A DNA stretch of 64,000 nucleotides, from the NCBI RefSeq assembly GCF_010548375.1, contig NZ_JAAGLY010000033.1:19037-83036 (forward strand), given 5' to 3'. Both the position numbers and the translations under genes were made by a program. This DNA is from Streptomyces sp. SID13726. GTDB taxonomy: Bacteria; Actinomycetota; Actinomycetes; Streptomycetales; Streptomycetaceae. The notes below the pieces were generated by a model. It saw only the letters and a program-made list of their open reading frames with translations, was not told the origin of the DNA and did no database searches. Shown here one piece after another: positions 18,181 through 26,931 of this stretch; within the stretch, counting starts at the first letter, position 1, and every line of letters starts with the position of its first letter.

Positions 18181-19037
18181 TCGCCCGTCACCTCGTCGAT
18201 CTCGCGCCCGGCGTACAGCGCCGCCGCCATCCGCATCCCCTCCGACCAGGCGACCGGACCCACGTCCACCGGTCGCAGTCGGCGGCCCTCCGGGTCCAGC
18301 CAGGACAGCCCGCCGGTCCGCACCTCGTAGTCCCAGGGCTCCCCGATCCACACGGCTGCCTCGACGGTGCGCTCCCCGTCGCGCACCCGGCAGGTGGCCC
18401 GGGACCCGGAGACCCGGTAGCCCAGCGAGGTGGCCCGGGCGGCGAGCGCGGAGCGCCAGAAGCGGCCCCCGGCGAACTCGGTGACCTCCCGCGCCTTCTC
18501 GTCCAGGTAGGCGGGCTTGTGCCAGGTCCCCCGGTGGATCTGCTCGACGCGCTGCACGATCCCCAGCTCGGCCGCGAACTCCCGCAGCTCCTCCAGGTCG
18601 GGCAGCAGCACCGGGTGCGGCAGCGTCACGGTGCGCGGGGACAGTCGTACGGTCTCGCCGTCGAGGTCGACCACGCGCAGCTCGCCCGACTCGGTCACCC
18701 CGCGCAGGAAGCCCACCTCGTCCGGGTCGTCGCCGACCACCACGAGGTCCCGCAGCGCCGACTGCCAGGCCTCGTCGGGCCAGACCCTGGCCACCACCGC
18801 GGTCGGCACCGGCAGTGACGACACCATCCAGGTGTCCACCTGTGCCACGCAGGCCGCCGCGTGCCGCTCCAGCCACTCGGCGAGCCGCCGCAGCCGCTCC
18901 ACCTCGGCATGTCCCTTGAGCGCCTTCGGCAGCGACTTCAACTGCCGTCCCGCCGCCCGGCCCGCCGTGGCCCTGGCCGCCACCCGGCCCTCCACCAGGG
19001 CGACTTCGTATCCGTCGCCCGCCACCAGCCAACCCAC
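18177..19037 (-). CDS. DUF4132-like protein (C-terminal-domain type)
   Basis: 286 aa, GTG at 19037 with a G-rich stretch (AAGGCGGGGG) upstream. First gene of the minus-strand operon. It resembles the C-terminal half of DUF4132/MolR-type proteins: GRQLKSLPKALKGHAEVERL, then the block PDLEELREFAAELGIVQRVEQIHR, and an end rich in Trp/Gly (IGEPWDYEVRTGGLSWLDPEG). Typical DUF4132 proteins exceed 1,000 aa. Here the C-terminal module is a separate gene, followed by the giant protein, which could be a split arrangement. From memory the E. coli counterpart is YehI. Cytosolic, function unknown. The family call is by eye and moderately sure. Confidence 0.65.
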   Translation of the reverse strand: MGWLVAGDGYEVALVEGRVAARATAGRAAGRQLKSLPKALKGHAEVERLRRLAEWLERHAAACVAQVDTWMVSSLPVPTAVVARVWPDEAWQSALRDLVVVGDDPDEVGFLRGVTESGELRVVDLDGETVRLSPRTVTLPHPVLLPDLEELREFAAELGIVQRVEQIHRGTWHKPAYLDEKAREVTEFAGGRFWRSALAARATSLGYRVSGSRATCRVRDGERTVEAAVWIGEPWDYEVRTGGLSWLDPEGRRLRPVDVGPVAWSEGMRMAAALYAGREIDEVTGE

Positions 19038-19425
19038 CGGCCCCCGCCTTCCGCATCAAGGAATGGACACACCGCGGCCGGGGATCCGGCACTCGGTGTG
19101 ACGATGAGCGGAACGTTAGGAGGTGCCACTGACAATCGTCCGGGCGAATCTCTCCGGCGCACGCCGAGTCAAGCCGCGTGACCTGGGACGACACATCCGC
19201 AGAACCACGTAATCACGCTACGTACTACCGGCCGGTCATCTACCGGGCCCCCGGGTGGACGGCCGGGGCGCGGTGATCGAGATCAGCGGCGACCCGCACC
19301 GGAGCGAGCCCGACTCGACGGGTTGTCTCGTACGACTGCCGCGCACGGCCGTGCCCGAACCGCCGCTGCTCGTCCTGGTCCACCGGCCCGCGCAGAGCCC
19401 GGACCCCTCGACCTCACCTCCCGCC
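19038..19425. other. Intergenic region upstream of the MoxR-VWA operon
   Basis: 388 bases between two minus-strand genes. It should hold the promoter for the long operon (right edge of 18177-19037) and the 3' end of the GH97 transcript. The part near 19,195-19,230 is AT-richer (acgtaatcacgctacgtact). No convincing gene, hairpin terminator or tRNA was seen. Short open frames at 19,255-19,430 have coding-like composition but no recognisable protein. Confidence 0.6.
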
Positions 19426-21543
19426 TCACAGCACGGCGATGAACCCTCCGAAGGCCGCCGTGTCGATCGTGAACCTGGAGCCCCGCCGGGTGGTGGTGCG
19501 CAGGGTCCGGTCGGTGGCGGAGGTGTCGGTGAACAGCCGAAGCGTGGCAGGGGACTTGACGCCCAGGTCGCGCAGGTCGAAGGCGAGCTTCTGGGCCTGG
19601 CCGGTGGGCGCGGTGTAGTCGGCGGCACCGGAGTCGAGGCCGGGCGCGATGGTGAGGGTCCGGCCGTTGACTCCGGCGATGTACCAGGTACGGCCCTTGC
19701 GGCGGGCGACGACGACATGGCTCGCGGGGTCGGCGGCGAGGAAGCGGGTCTCGTCCCAGGCGACCGGCACGGTGCCGAGGAGTTCGCGCACCTCGGCGGG
19801 CTGGGCGAGATAGGCCTCGGGGCCGTCGGCGTAGCCGTTGAAGCCGGACTGGTAGATCACGGTGAGGGCGAGTTCGTGGGCGTCGGTGGTGCGGCGCGGG
19901 CTCTGCGGCAGCGCGTAGGGGGCGAGCAGGGTGGTGCCGTAGTCGAAGGCGCCGACGACGTTGCGGCTGATCGCGGCGATGGTGGTCTGCTCGGGCATCT
20001 GGTCGGCGAGCGGCTTGGTGTTGGAGTAGTTCTCGCTGGCGAGGCCCGCCTCGACGCCGAGCAGGTGCGGGTAGGTGCGGTCCCAGCCGCGCGGGACCGT
20101 GGTGTTGTGCAGCACGATGTGCAGCCGGTAGCGGGCCGCGTCCTCGATCACCTCCCGCTGCCGGGCGAGGAGTTGCTGCTTGTCGGCCTCCCACATGTCG
20201 ACCTTGACGCCCGCGACCCCGGCGTCGCGCAGCAGCTTGAAGCGGGCGCGGCGGGTGGTGGCGTCGGCCATCAGGTCGCGCGGGGTGCTGGCGCTGTTGT
20301 TGTTGGTGCCGCCGGAGTTGTGCCAGAGGAAGACCTTCAGACCGCGCGCGGCGGCCTCGGAGACGATCCGCTCCAGCGGTACGGCGTTCCCGGCCGCGTC
20401 GTTCATCTGGTCCCACTTGGCGTCCACGAGCGCGTACGGCCAGCCCATCGCCTTGCCCAGGTCGAACCACTTGACCGTGGCCTCCAGGCTCTGCGGGCTG
20501 CTGTGGTCCATCATCCAGCTGAAGGTCGCGGGCCCGGGGCGCACCCACGAGGTGTCCTCGATCGCGCAGGGCACGCCGAGGTCGGTGGCGAGCGTGGTGT
20601 TCGCGACCTCGGCGGCGGTGCGGCCCACGGCGACGAACCGCCAGGGCGTCTGCCAGGCACCGGTGATCTGCGGGGTGCCGGGGCCGAGGGTGCCGAGCGC
20701 CTCGTCGTCGTAGGGGAAGGCGACGGTGTACGTCACCTTGCGCGCGGCCGTGTCGAGGGCGGGCTGGGCGAGGTGGCAGGCGGCGTAGGTGCCGTCCATG
20801 CCGGACTCGCTCGCCAGCACCCACCACTGCTTGCCGTCGCGCGCGGCGGTGCGGGCCAGCAGCGGGAAGGAGGCGCCGCGCACCGAGGTGGTGGCGTCGC
20901 CGAGGGCGGGGACGGTGTGGTGGTCCCTGGGGATGTACCACTCCTGGTACTTGGGCTTCTGCACGGTGTACGGCTGGGTGAACTGGGCGCCGCCGTCGGC
21001 GGGGACGTGCAGTGTCAGTCCGGTCGCCTCGGCCACGACGGTGCGGGTGACGCCGTCGCCGCGGTCGGGGAAGCGGTAGCGGAAGGCGGCGCCCTCGCTG
21101 TCGGCGCGCAGGACGACGTCCATGGGCAGGCCCTTGGCGTTGCGCAGCGAGACCACGCGCTCGGTCGCGGTCTTGCGGACCCGGGAGACCTTGCCCTGGA
21201 GGAGTTCGTAGTCGACGGCGACCGTCCTCGGGCGGCCGCGGCCGGTGAGGGTCAGCCGGGCGGCGAAGTCGGCGTCCTCCAGGGTGAGTCCGAGCGGGCT
21301 CGCGGGGACGACCTCGGTGCCGTCCACGGCCACGGAGTAGGACGCCGTGCCGGAGTCCAGGCGCAGGGTGACCCGCACGCGCCCGCAGGGGGACACCGCG
21401 GTCACCGGGCCGTGGGCGGCCTCGGAACCGGTGGCGGCCTGCGCGGATCCTGCCGCGATCGGGACCGTCAGGGCCGCGGCTGCGGTGGCGGTCCCGGCGA
21501 TGACGGTCCTCCGGGAGACACTGCCGGAATTCTCATGGTTCAT
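19426..21543 (-). CDS. Glycoside hydrolase family 97 protein (alpha-glucosidase/alpha-galactosidase type), Tat-exported
   Basis: 705 aa, ATG at 21543. A twin-arginine signal peptide (SRRTVIAG, Ala-rich core, cleavage near SAQA) indicates export in folded form. The GH97 architecture is visible: an N-terminal beta-sandwich with CGRVRVTLRLD, a (beta/alpha)8 barrel with YALVDAKWDQ and GLKVFLWHNSGG, and AGVKVDMWEADKQQ, in which the Asp fits the nucleophile of retaining (galactosidase-type) members. A C-terminal sheet domain ends FIAVL. The substrate is probably a plant or microbial alpha-linked sugar. It faces the GH25 gene across a 174-bp divergent promoter region. Family sure; glucosidase versus galactosidase is inferred only. 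Confidence 0.88.
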   Translation of the reverse strand: MNHENSGSVSRRTVIAGTATAAAALTVPIAAGSAQAATGSEAAHGPVTAVSPCGRVRVTLRLDSGTASYSVAVDGTEVVPASPLGLTLEDADFAARLTLTGRGRPRTVAVDYELLQGKVSRVRKTATERVVSLRNAKGLPMDVVLRADSEGAAFRYRFPDRGDGVTRTVVAEATGLTLHVPADGGAQFTQPYTVQKPKYQEWYIPRDHHTVPALGDATTSVRGASFPLLARTAARDGKQWWVLASESGMDGTYAACHLAQPALDTAARKVTYTVAFPYDDEALGTLGPGTPQITGAWQTPWRFVAVGRTAAEVANTTLATDLGVPCAIEDTSWVRPGPATFSWMMDHSSPQSLEATVKWFDLGKAMGWPYALVDAKWDQMNDAAGNAVPLERIVSEAAARGLKVFLWHNSGGTNNNSASTPRDLMADATTRRARFKLLRDAGVAGVKVDMWEADKQQLLARQREVIEDAARYRLHIVLHNTTVPRGWDRTYPHLLGVEAGLASENYSNTKPLADQMPEQTTIAAISRNVVGAFDYGTTLLAPYALPQSPRRTTDAHELALTVIYQSGFNGYADGPEAYLAQPAEVRELLGTVPVAWDETRFLAADPASHVVVARRKGRTWYIAGVNGRTLTIAPGLDSGAADYTAPTGQAQKLAFDLRDLGVKSPATLRLFTDTSATDRTLRTTTRRGSRFTIDTAAFGGFIAVL

Positions 21544-21717
21544 GGCGGACTCGGATCCTTTGCGTGGGGCGGGAGTGCCGGGCCAAGGGTGTCCGCGGCC
21601 GGTGAAGTCGCGGTGATCCGCTCATGAAGAACGATTGAGCGATACGTGTCCCCGCACCGGGCAAGTGGGGCATCATCAACTCTCGTCCCCCCACTCGCAC
21701 TTCTAGGGAGCCCCCAC

Positions 21718-22275
21718 ATGCTCCGTGGCATCGATGTCAGCGCGTACCAATCGTCCAGCTTCGACACGGACGGATACTCCTTCGCCTTCGTCAAGGCGAC
21801 GGAGGGCCGCTCCTACGTCAACCCGAAGCTCACGGCCCAGACCAAGCACGCCCGCGACGCCGGACTGGTCGTCGGCTTCTACCACTTCCTCTGGCCCGGC
21901 AACCTCACCGCCCAGGCCGAGTACTTCGTCAAGCACGCCCCCGAGAAGGCGGGCGACATCCTCGCCGTCGACTGGGAGACCACCAGCGACGGCACCCACG
22001 CCTCCAACGCGGAGAAGGACCAGTTCATCCGCAAGGTCAAGGAACTCCGCCCGAACAACCGGGTCGTCCTCTACGCCAACCGCCACTACTGGCTGAACGT
22101 CGACACCACGTCCTACGCCGGCGACGGCCTCTGGATCGCCGACTACGTCACCGCCGGCAAGCCCCGCATCAAGGCCAAGTGGCGCTTCCACCAGTACACC
22201 GACGACCCGCTGGACAAGAACGTGGCGGACTTCGCGAGCAAGGCGGCGCTGAAGGAGTGGGCGGCGAAGGCCTGA
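21718..22275 (+). CDS. GH25 lysozyme-like muramidase
   Basis: 185 aa. ATG at 21718 with GGGAG 7 bases upstream. The GH25 signature opens the protein (MLRGIDVSAYQ), and the catalytic DxE pair is in ILAVDWETT (Asp85, Glu87). Later conserved parts are RVVLYANRHYW and WRFHQYTDDP. The enzyme cleaves the beta-1,4 N-acetylmuramic acid-N-acetylglucosamine bond of peptidoglycan. There is no signal peptide and no cell-wall-binding repeat, which is unusual for a wall hydrolase and is seen in phage-type or non-classically released muramidases. It lies just upstream of the TIR/NACHT genes on the same strand, but a 185-bp gap argues against a tight operon. Confidence 0.9.
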   Translation: MLRGIDVSAYQSSSFDTDGYSFAFVKATEGRSYVNPKLTAQTKHARDAGLVVGFYHFLWPGNLTAQAEYFVKHAPEKAGDILAVDWETTSDGTHASNAEKDQFIRKVKELRPNNRVVLYANRHYWLNVDTTSYAGDGLWIADYVTAGKPRIKAKWRFHQYTDDPLDKNVADFASKAALKEWAAKA

Positions 22276-22460
22276 CGCGACAGCCATGTCAACATGCTGA
22301 GCCTGCCCCGGGATGCCCGAAAGCACCTCGGGGTCACACTCGAAGGCGAGGTCGGGTGCGAGGTACCGCTGCTGGCAGAACGTCACATATTCCTTGAGAT
22401 CGTCTGCCGACCGGCACCGTTCCTCACTAGCATGGGCCAACCGACATGCACAGGACGGAC

Positions 22461-22850
22461 ATGGCGAACGTCTTCATCAGCCACCGGACCAGCGACGGGG
22501 CCGCGGCCGAGCGACTGGCGCGAGAGATCGCCACGCCCGGACACACTGTGTGGCTCGACGAATGGCACATCCGATTGGGCGACTCCATCGTGGAGAAGAT
22601 CAACAGCGGCCTGGACGGCGCCTCTTATCTCGTCCTGTGCTATTCGGACGCGCCGGACGGCGTCCAGAGTCCCTGGACCTCGCGCGAGTGGATGTCCGCG
22701 CTGCACCGCCAACTCGACGGCCAGGGGGTGCGCGTCCTGCCCGTACGGTTCGGCGGATCCGCGCCCGCCATCCTCGCCGACCTCAAGTTCGCGGACCTGG
22801 CGAAGGACTGGGACCTCGGCGTCCGACAACTGCTACAGGCGATCCGCTGA
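22461..22850 (+). CDS. TIR-domain protein
   Basis: 129 aa from ATG at 22461, which has AGGACGG just upstream; an ATG at 22446 would add five residues. The whole protein is a TIR domain: strand A MANVFISHRTSD, box 2-like VWLDEWHIRLGDSI (residues 30-43), and SPWTSREWMSAL. In the last motif Glu76 sits at the position of the catalytic glutamate of NAD-cleaving TIRs, four residues after a conserved Trp. No other domain or signal peptide. The next gene, a TIR-like/NACHT/HEAT protein, begins 37 bp downstream on the same strand, so the two are probably co-expressed. Likely an NADase or signalling effector of an immune system. TIR call sure; activity inferred. Confidence 0.88.
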   Translation: MANVFISHRTSDGAAAERLAREIATPGHTVWLDEWHIRLGDSIVEKINSGLDGASYLVLCYSDAPDGVQSPWTSREWMSALHRQLDGQGVRVLPVRFGGSAPAILADLKFADLAKDWDLGVRQLLQAIR

Positions 22851-22887
22851 TCGCGGAACAGCGGAACCGCTCATCGGGGGGCAACAC

Positions 22888-25800
22888 ATGGTGCAAGTCC
22901 TTGTCGCACACGCACAGGGTGAAGAAGACCTCGCCGAAAAGGTCGGCGCCCCTCTGGCCCTCGCCGGATACGAGGTCCTGCACTACGGCACGCTCCTCGT
23001 CGGCGAGTCCCTGAGCGACAAGGCCTCGCAGGCGATCGCCCAGGGAAGTCCACTCGTCCTCTGCGGAACGGTCAGGGCGGCCGGCACTCCCTGGGCACGG
23101 CGGCTGGTCAACGCCGCCCGGCACCACCCCGGCGTACGGATCTTCGCCCTCCAGATGGAGCAGGACGCGGACCTGGAGACACTGACCCTCGACGGCAAGG
23201 TCGCTCTCTACTGGCAGGACCCGGCCAGAGCGATCGCCGCACTGGTCGACGCCCTCTCGGCGTACTACCCGGTCGACGGATCCGACGAGCCGACCGGCGG
23301 TCGAGCATCCGACGACCTGGAAAGCCGGTACCGCGACCTCGCCCTCAGCACCTGCGACATCGTGCACCTCGCCTATCTCCCCATCGAGGACCGCGAACTC
23401 GCCACCAAGGAACTGCTGTTGCGCAGTCTGTACGTCTCCCTGCGCGTCGGCGTGCAGATCGCGTTGGGAAGCGCCGCGCACGAACTCGACAAGACGCTTC
23501 AGGACATGGAGGGTCAGCGCGGAGGGATCGGCAATACGACCGACTCCGAGTCCCGGTTCTCCATCGGACGGCGTCTCGAGCAGTCGAAACGGCTGGTGGT
23601 GCTGGGCGATCCGGGGGCCGGCAAGAGCACCATGCTGCGCTGGATCGCGACAGCCTATCTGCTGCGTCTGAAAGCAGACCCGGACTGGCGGGAGCTGCCC
23701 GACGTCGACACCCTCCCCGATGCCGATTGGCTACCCCTCCTCATCCGGTGCCGGGAGATCGACGAGGGACAGGGGCTGGGATCGCTCGAAGACATCGTCC
23801 GACGCCAGCTACGTCACGACGCCCAATCCAGATTCTCCGAGGCGGAGACCACGAGCCTGGCCGAGGTACTGCTCGACGCTCTTCAGGACGGGCGGGTCCT
23901 GCTGCTGATCGACGGTCTCGACGAGATCGCCGACCCGGGCCTGCGGGCCCGGTTCTGCAGCCAGATCGAGCAGATCCACGTCGCCCACCCGCAGGCTTCC
24001 ATCGTCGTCACGTCCCGGATCGTCGGATACAAGGAGATGGGGCTGGCCATCGGTCGCGGTTTCGAGCATGTGACGGTGCTCGATCTCACCCCGGAGGACA
24101 AGGACGACTTCGCGCAGCGCTGGTGCGAAGTGGCCGAACCGTTGGCAGGCCGGGAGGAGGCGAGGCGACAGCTGGTGAGTGACATCCACAGCTCGGACCG
24201 CATCGAGCGCCTCACCGGCAATCCGATGCTCCTGACCACGATGGCACTGGTCAAGAAGAAGGTCGGCAAGCTTCCGAGTCACCGTGCGGATCTCTACCGG
24301 GAGGCCGTGGACGTGCTCCTGAGCTGGCGCAGCAGCGCGAGCGAGCGGATCGACCGGTACGAGGCGCTTCCGCAGTTGCAGTATCTGGCGTACTCCATGT
24401 GTGACGCCGGGGTGCAGCAGATGCGCGAGGACCAGGTGCTCGACACGCTCGAACGGATGCGGGAGGAGTTCCCGGTCGTCCGGGCGGCCCACAATCATTC
24501 ACCCCTTGAGTTCCTACGACTGCTGGAGAGCCGGACGGGCATCCTCGTCGAATCCGGCCATGCCCGCCACCACGGTGAGCTGGTGCCGGTGTACGAGTTC
24601 CGGCACCTGACATTCCAGGAGTACCTGGCGGGGCTCGCGCTGGTGACAGGGCGTTTCCCGGGCAAGGAGAGGGGGAGGCCGCTGGCGGATCAGGTGGCTG
24701 TGCTCGCGGCACGGACTTCTCCCGATCCGCACTCGTTCAGCAATCCAGCCGCAGCAGAGAGCTGGCACGAAGCCCTCCGCCTGTGTGTTATGTCGTGCAA
24801 TGACGACGATGTGGACAGTGTGCTTCTCGCCATCGCACTCCCGCTGGGAGACGAGCCTGAAGAAACCGGTGCCGTCAGGGCAACGCTGGCCGTCGCGTGC
24901 CTCTCCGACGAGCCCAATGTGAGCGAGGGTGCGGCACTGCAGATCATCGACAGGTTCGTCGAGGCATCAGATGACGACAGGTACAGCAACAGAGACTCGC
25001 CCAGTGCTGAGATGTTGGCTTCCATATGGGGGCCCGTACTGATCCGTCGCCTGATCGCGGCCTGGCTGGAGAAACCATCGGATTTCTGGCGACTCGGCGG
25101 TGTAATCTCCTCAGCGCTCGGCCACGGCATACCCAAGTCAAGCCACGAGGTGGAAGTCTGGGTTGGACAGCAGACCCGCCGGCTTGCCGAACCAGACGCC
25201 TGCACCTCTATCGAAGCAGCGCTCGCGCTTATGGAGGCGGGATTCCAGGGCACCATCGTACTTGTGCCCGATTTGATACCGCGACTGACGGCGATGCTGT
25301 CACTCGGACTATGCGAAAGCACATCAGCCGCTTGGGCTCTCTGCTGGCTGTCCAAAGGCACATCGGTCTACGCGCAACAACGCACATGGGAACCCACAAC
25401 TCAGCAACTGCACGAATTGACACGGATCATCAAGACCGGAGAACTGTCCGCGGAGGCCGTCGCGTATCTCTTGCTCTGTTTCGACGACAGCAGCAAGGCC
25501 GCCCACCACGCTATGGGCCCCTCCGTGATCAAGCACTTCGAAGCAAGCACGTCAAAGGGGCGCGAACTCCTCTCGCAGGAGTACGCGCGGCTCTTTCCTC
25601 AAGAGAGCGCCCCAGTAATCCCATTTATCCGACATCGCGACCCGGAGGTTCGCCGGGCGGCGGTCCTCCTCCTGTCAGCCCTGGAGACCTCCCAGGCAGC
25701 AGACACCCTGCTGGATATCCTGCCCGACACCAAGGAACCCGAGTTGTACGAGTCCATCGCTCGGTCCCTGGGTCGATTCGGCGACTCACGCGCGGTGAAA

Positions 25801-26172
25801 CCACTGCTCAACCTCAAGAAAGAGCTGACATTGGAACCGCCGTCGGTGGTGATCGCCGCCCTGTCGGCATTGGGCGACCAGCGATCCGCTCGGGCCGCCA
25901 CACAAGCTCTGAGAAGCGTGGACAGTGAGGAAAGAGCCCGCGCCCTGTGGTCGCTGGCGTCCGTGGAGCGGGACAAGGTCACCCGTGTACTACTGTCCCG
26001 CGACCGCTATGACAATCGGCCAGGACGTGATCCTCAGCAGAAAATCACCGAAAAGGATCTCGCAGCGTACAGCAAAGCAGTCCAGCTCCCCTTGGAAGAA
26101 GTCCGCACCCGCTACGAAGACCTAGCCACCCGCTACTCCCTCAAACTCGCCTGGATCCCCACCCAACGCTGA
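22888..26172 (+). CDS. NLR-like protein: TIR-like, NACHT and HEAT-repeat domains
   Basis: 1,094 aa, ATG at 22888 after GGGGGG. Residues ~1-125 resemble a TIR fold (MVQVLVAHAQGEEDLAEKVG, GTLLVGESLSDKA), but the position of the catalytic Glu is Leu73 in TPWARRLVNAA. Residues ~230-480 form a NACHT NTPase: Walker A GDPGAGKST (240-248), Walker B LLLIDGLDEI (338-347) and sensor VVTSR (373-377). A helical region and then HEAT-like repeats fill the C-terminus (about 930-1060, IRHRDPEVRRAAVLLLSALE). Base composition falls in the last 1.4 kb. The architecture matches bacterial NLR-type antiphage proteins: C-terminal sensing, NACHT oligomerisation, N-terminal signalling. It converges on a GntR gene 5 bp away. 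Confidence 0.88.
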   Translation: MVQVLVAHAQGEEDLAEKVGAPLALAGYEVLHYGTLLVGESLSDKASQAIAQGSPLVLCGTVRAAGTPWARRLVNAARHHPGVRIFALQMEQDADLETLTLDGKVALYWQDPARAIAALVDALSAYYPVDGSDEPTGGRASDDLESRYRDLALSTCDIVHLAYLPIEDRELATKELLLRSLYVSLRVGVQIALGSAAHELDKTLQDMEGQRGGIGNTTDSESRFSIGRRLEQSKRLVVLGDPGAGKSTMLRWIATAYLLRLKADPDWRELPDVDTLPDADWLPLLIRCREIDEGQGLGSLEDIVRRQLRHDAQSRFSEAETTSLAEVLLDALQDGRVLLLIDGLDEIADPGLRARFCSQIEQIHVAHPQASIVVTSRIVGYKEMGLAIGRGFEHVTVLDLTPEDKDDFAQRWCEVAEPLAGREEARRQLVSDIHSSDRIERLTGNPMLLTTMALVKKKVGKLPSHRADLYREAVDVLLSWRSSASERIDRYEALPQLQYLAYSMCDAGVQQMREDQVLDTLERMREEFPVVRAAHNHSPLEFLRLLESRTGILVESGHARHHGELVPVYEFRHLTFQEYLAGLALVTGRFPGKERGRPLADQVAVLAARTSPDPHSFSNPAAAESWHEALRLCVMSCNDDDVDSVLLAIALPLGDEPEETGAVRATLAVACLSDEPNVSEGAALQIIDRFVEASDDDRYSNRDSPSAEMLASIWGPVLIRRLIAAWLEKPSDFWRLGGVISSALGHGIPKSSHEVEVWVGQQTRRLAEPDACTSIEAALALMEAGFQGTIVLVPDLIPRLTAMLSLGLCESTSAAWALCWLSKGTSVYAQQRTWEPTTQQLHELTRIIKTGELSAEAVAYLLLCFDDSSKAAHHAMGPSVIKHFEASTSKGRELLSQEYARLFPQESAPVIPFIRHRDPEVRRAAVLLLSALETSQAADTLLDILPDTKEPELYESIARSLGRFGDSRAVKPLLNLKKELTLEPPSVVIAALSALGDQRSARAATQALRSVDSEERARALWSLASVERDKVTRVLLSRDRYDNRPGRDPQQKITEKDLAAYSKAVQLPLEEVRTRYEDLATRYSLKLAWIPTQR

Positions 26173-26177
26173 CCCCG

Positions 26178-26864
26178 CTACCCGGCGAACGGATCCTCCA
26201 GCTCCCCCCGCAGAATCCCCGCCGCCCCCTCCGCGTCCCCCTCCGCCACCGCCCGCACCAGCGCCGCGTGGGCCGCGTCGGCGGTGTTGGGGTCGGTGGT
26301 GCGGGCGGCGGTCAGGGTGAGGAGGTCGGTCAGGCCCTCGCGCAGGGCGGGGGTGAACTCGTGGAAGAGGTCGGTCAGTACGGGGTTGTGGGCGGCGGCG
26401 ACCACCGTGGCGTGGAAGGTGATGTCGGCGTCGACGAAGGCCGCGTCGGAGGCCGTGGAGGCGGATCGGCGGCCCTCCAGGGCGCGTTCCATCGCCGTCA
26501 CGTCCTCGGGGGTGCGGCGGCGGGCGGCGAGGGTCGCGGCGTGGACCTCCAGGGCCATGCGGACCTCGTAGACGTCGGTGACGGCGGCCCGGCGCAGCCG
26601 GGTGGGCCAGTCCTCGGTGACCTCGGTGGCGGTGACGAAGACGCCGGCGCCCTGGCGGGCCCGCACCAGCCCGGCCCCGGCCAGCGCCCGCAGCGCCTCG
26701 CGGACCGTCGAGCGGCCGACGCCGAGTTCCTTCGCGAGGGTGGTCTCGCCCGGCAGCTTGGCGCCGACGGGCCAGTGGCCGGCGGCGATGTGCTCGCGCA
26801 GGCGTTCGGCGGCCTGCTCGACCAGGGGGCTGGGGCGGACGGGGCCTAGCGGCACGGCTTGCAC
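26178..26864 (-). CDS. GntR-family transcriptional regulator, FadR/FCD subfamily
   Basis: 228 aa, GTG at 26864 (GTG at 26855 also possible). The N-terminal winged helix has the GntR pattern LREHIAAGHWPVGAKLPGE followed by LGVGRSTVREALRALAGAG. The C-terminal part is an FCD ligand-binding domain (YEVRMALEVHAATLAARR, FHATVVAAAHNPVL) containing metal-binding-type His residues. It is divergent from the leucine leader and leuA. Two direct repeats of cttgtctgaggag lie between the genes, one only 3 bp from this start, so autoregulation plus control of leuA is likely. Ligand unknown; a small acid is typical of FCD members. Confidence 0.9.
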   Translation of the reverse strand: MQAVPLGPVRPSPLVEQAAERLREHIAAGHWPVGAKLPGETTLAKELGVGRSTVREALRALAGAGLVRARQGAGVFVTATEVTEDWPTRLRRAAVTDVYEVRMALEVHAATLAARRRTPEDVTAMERALEGRRSASTASDAAFVDADITFHATVVAAAHNPVLTDLFHEFTPALREGLTDLLTLTAARTTDPNTADAAHAALVRAVAEGDAEGAAGILRGELEDPFAG

Positions 26865-26867
26865 CTG

Positions 26868-26907
26868 CTTGTCTGAGGAGTCAGCAGAATTCTACTTGTC
26901 TGAGGAG
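26868..26907. promoter_or_regulatory. Two direct repeats, candidate operator of the GntR regulator
   Basis: Identical 13-base copies of cttgtctgaggag at 26868-26880 and 26895-26907, centres 27 bp apart. They fill the divergent region between the GntR gene and the leuA leader peptide. The core ttGTctga resembles one side of the FadR-type GT-n-AC palindrome. Binding by the adjacent regulator is inferred. Confidence 0.55.
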
Positions 26908-26931
26908 CTGAGGAGTCGCTACGGTACGGCC

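Noticed and set aside
22276..22445. Protein-like fragments on both strands between the GH25 and TIR genes (e.g. a minus-strand piece reading EYVTFCQQRYLAPDLAFECD).
   Set aside because: Codon third positions are not GC-biased on either strand. The minus frame runs on into the antisense of GH25, and no ribosome-binding site or family match is apparent. It could be a decayed gene fragment, but support is too weak.
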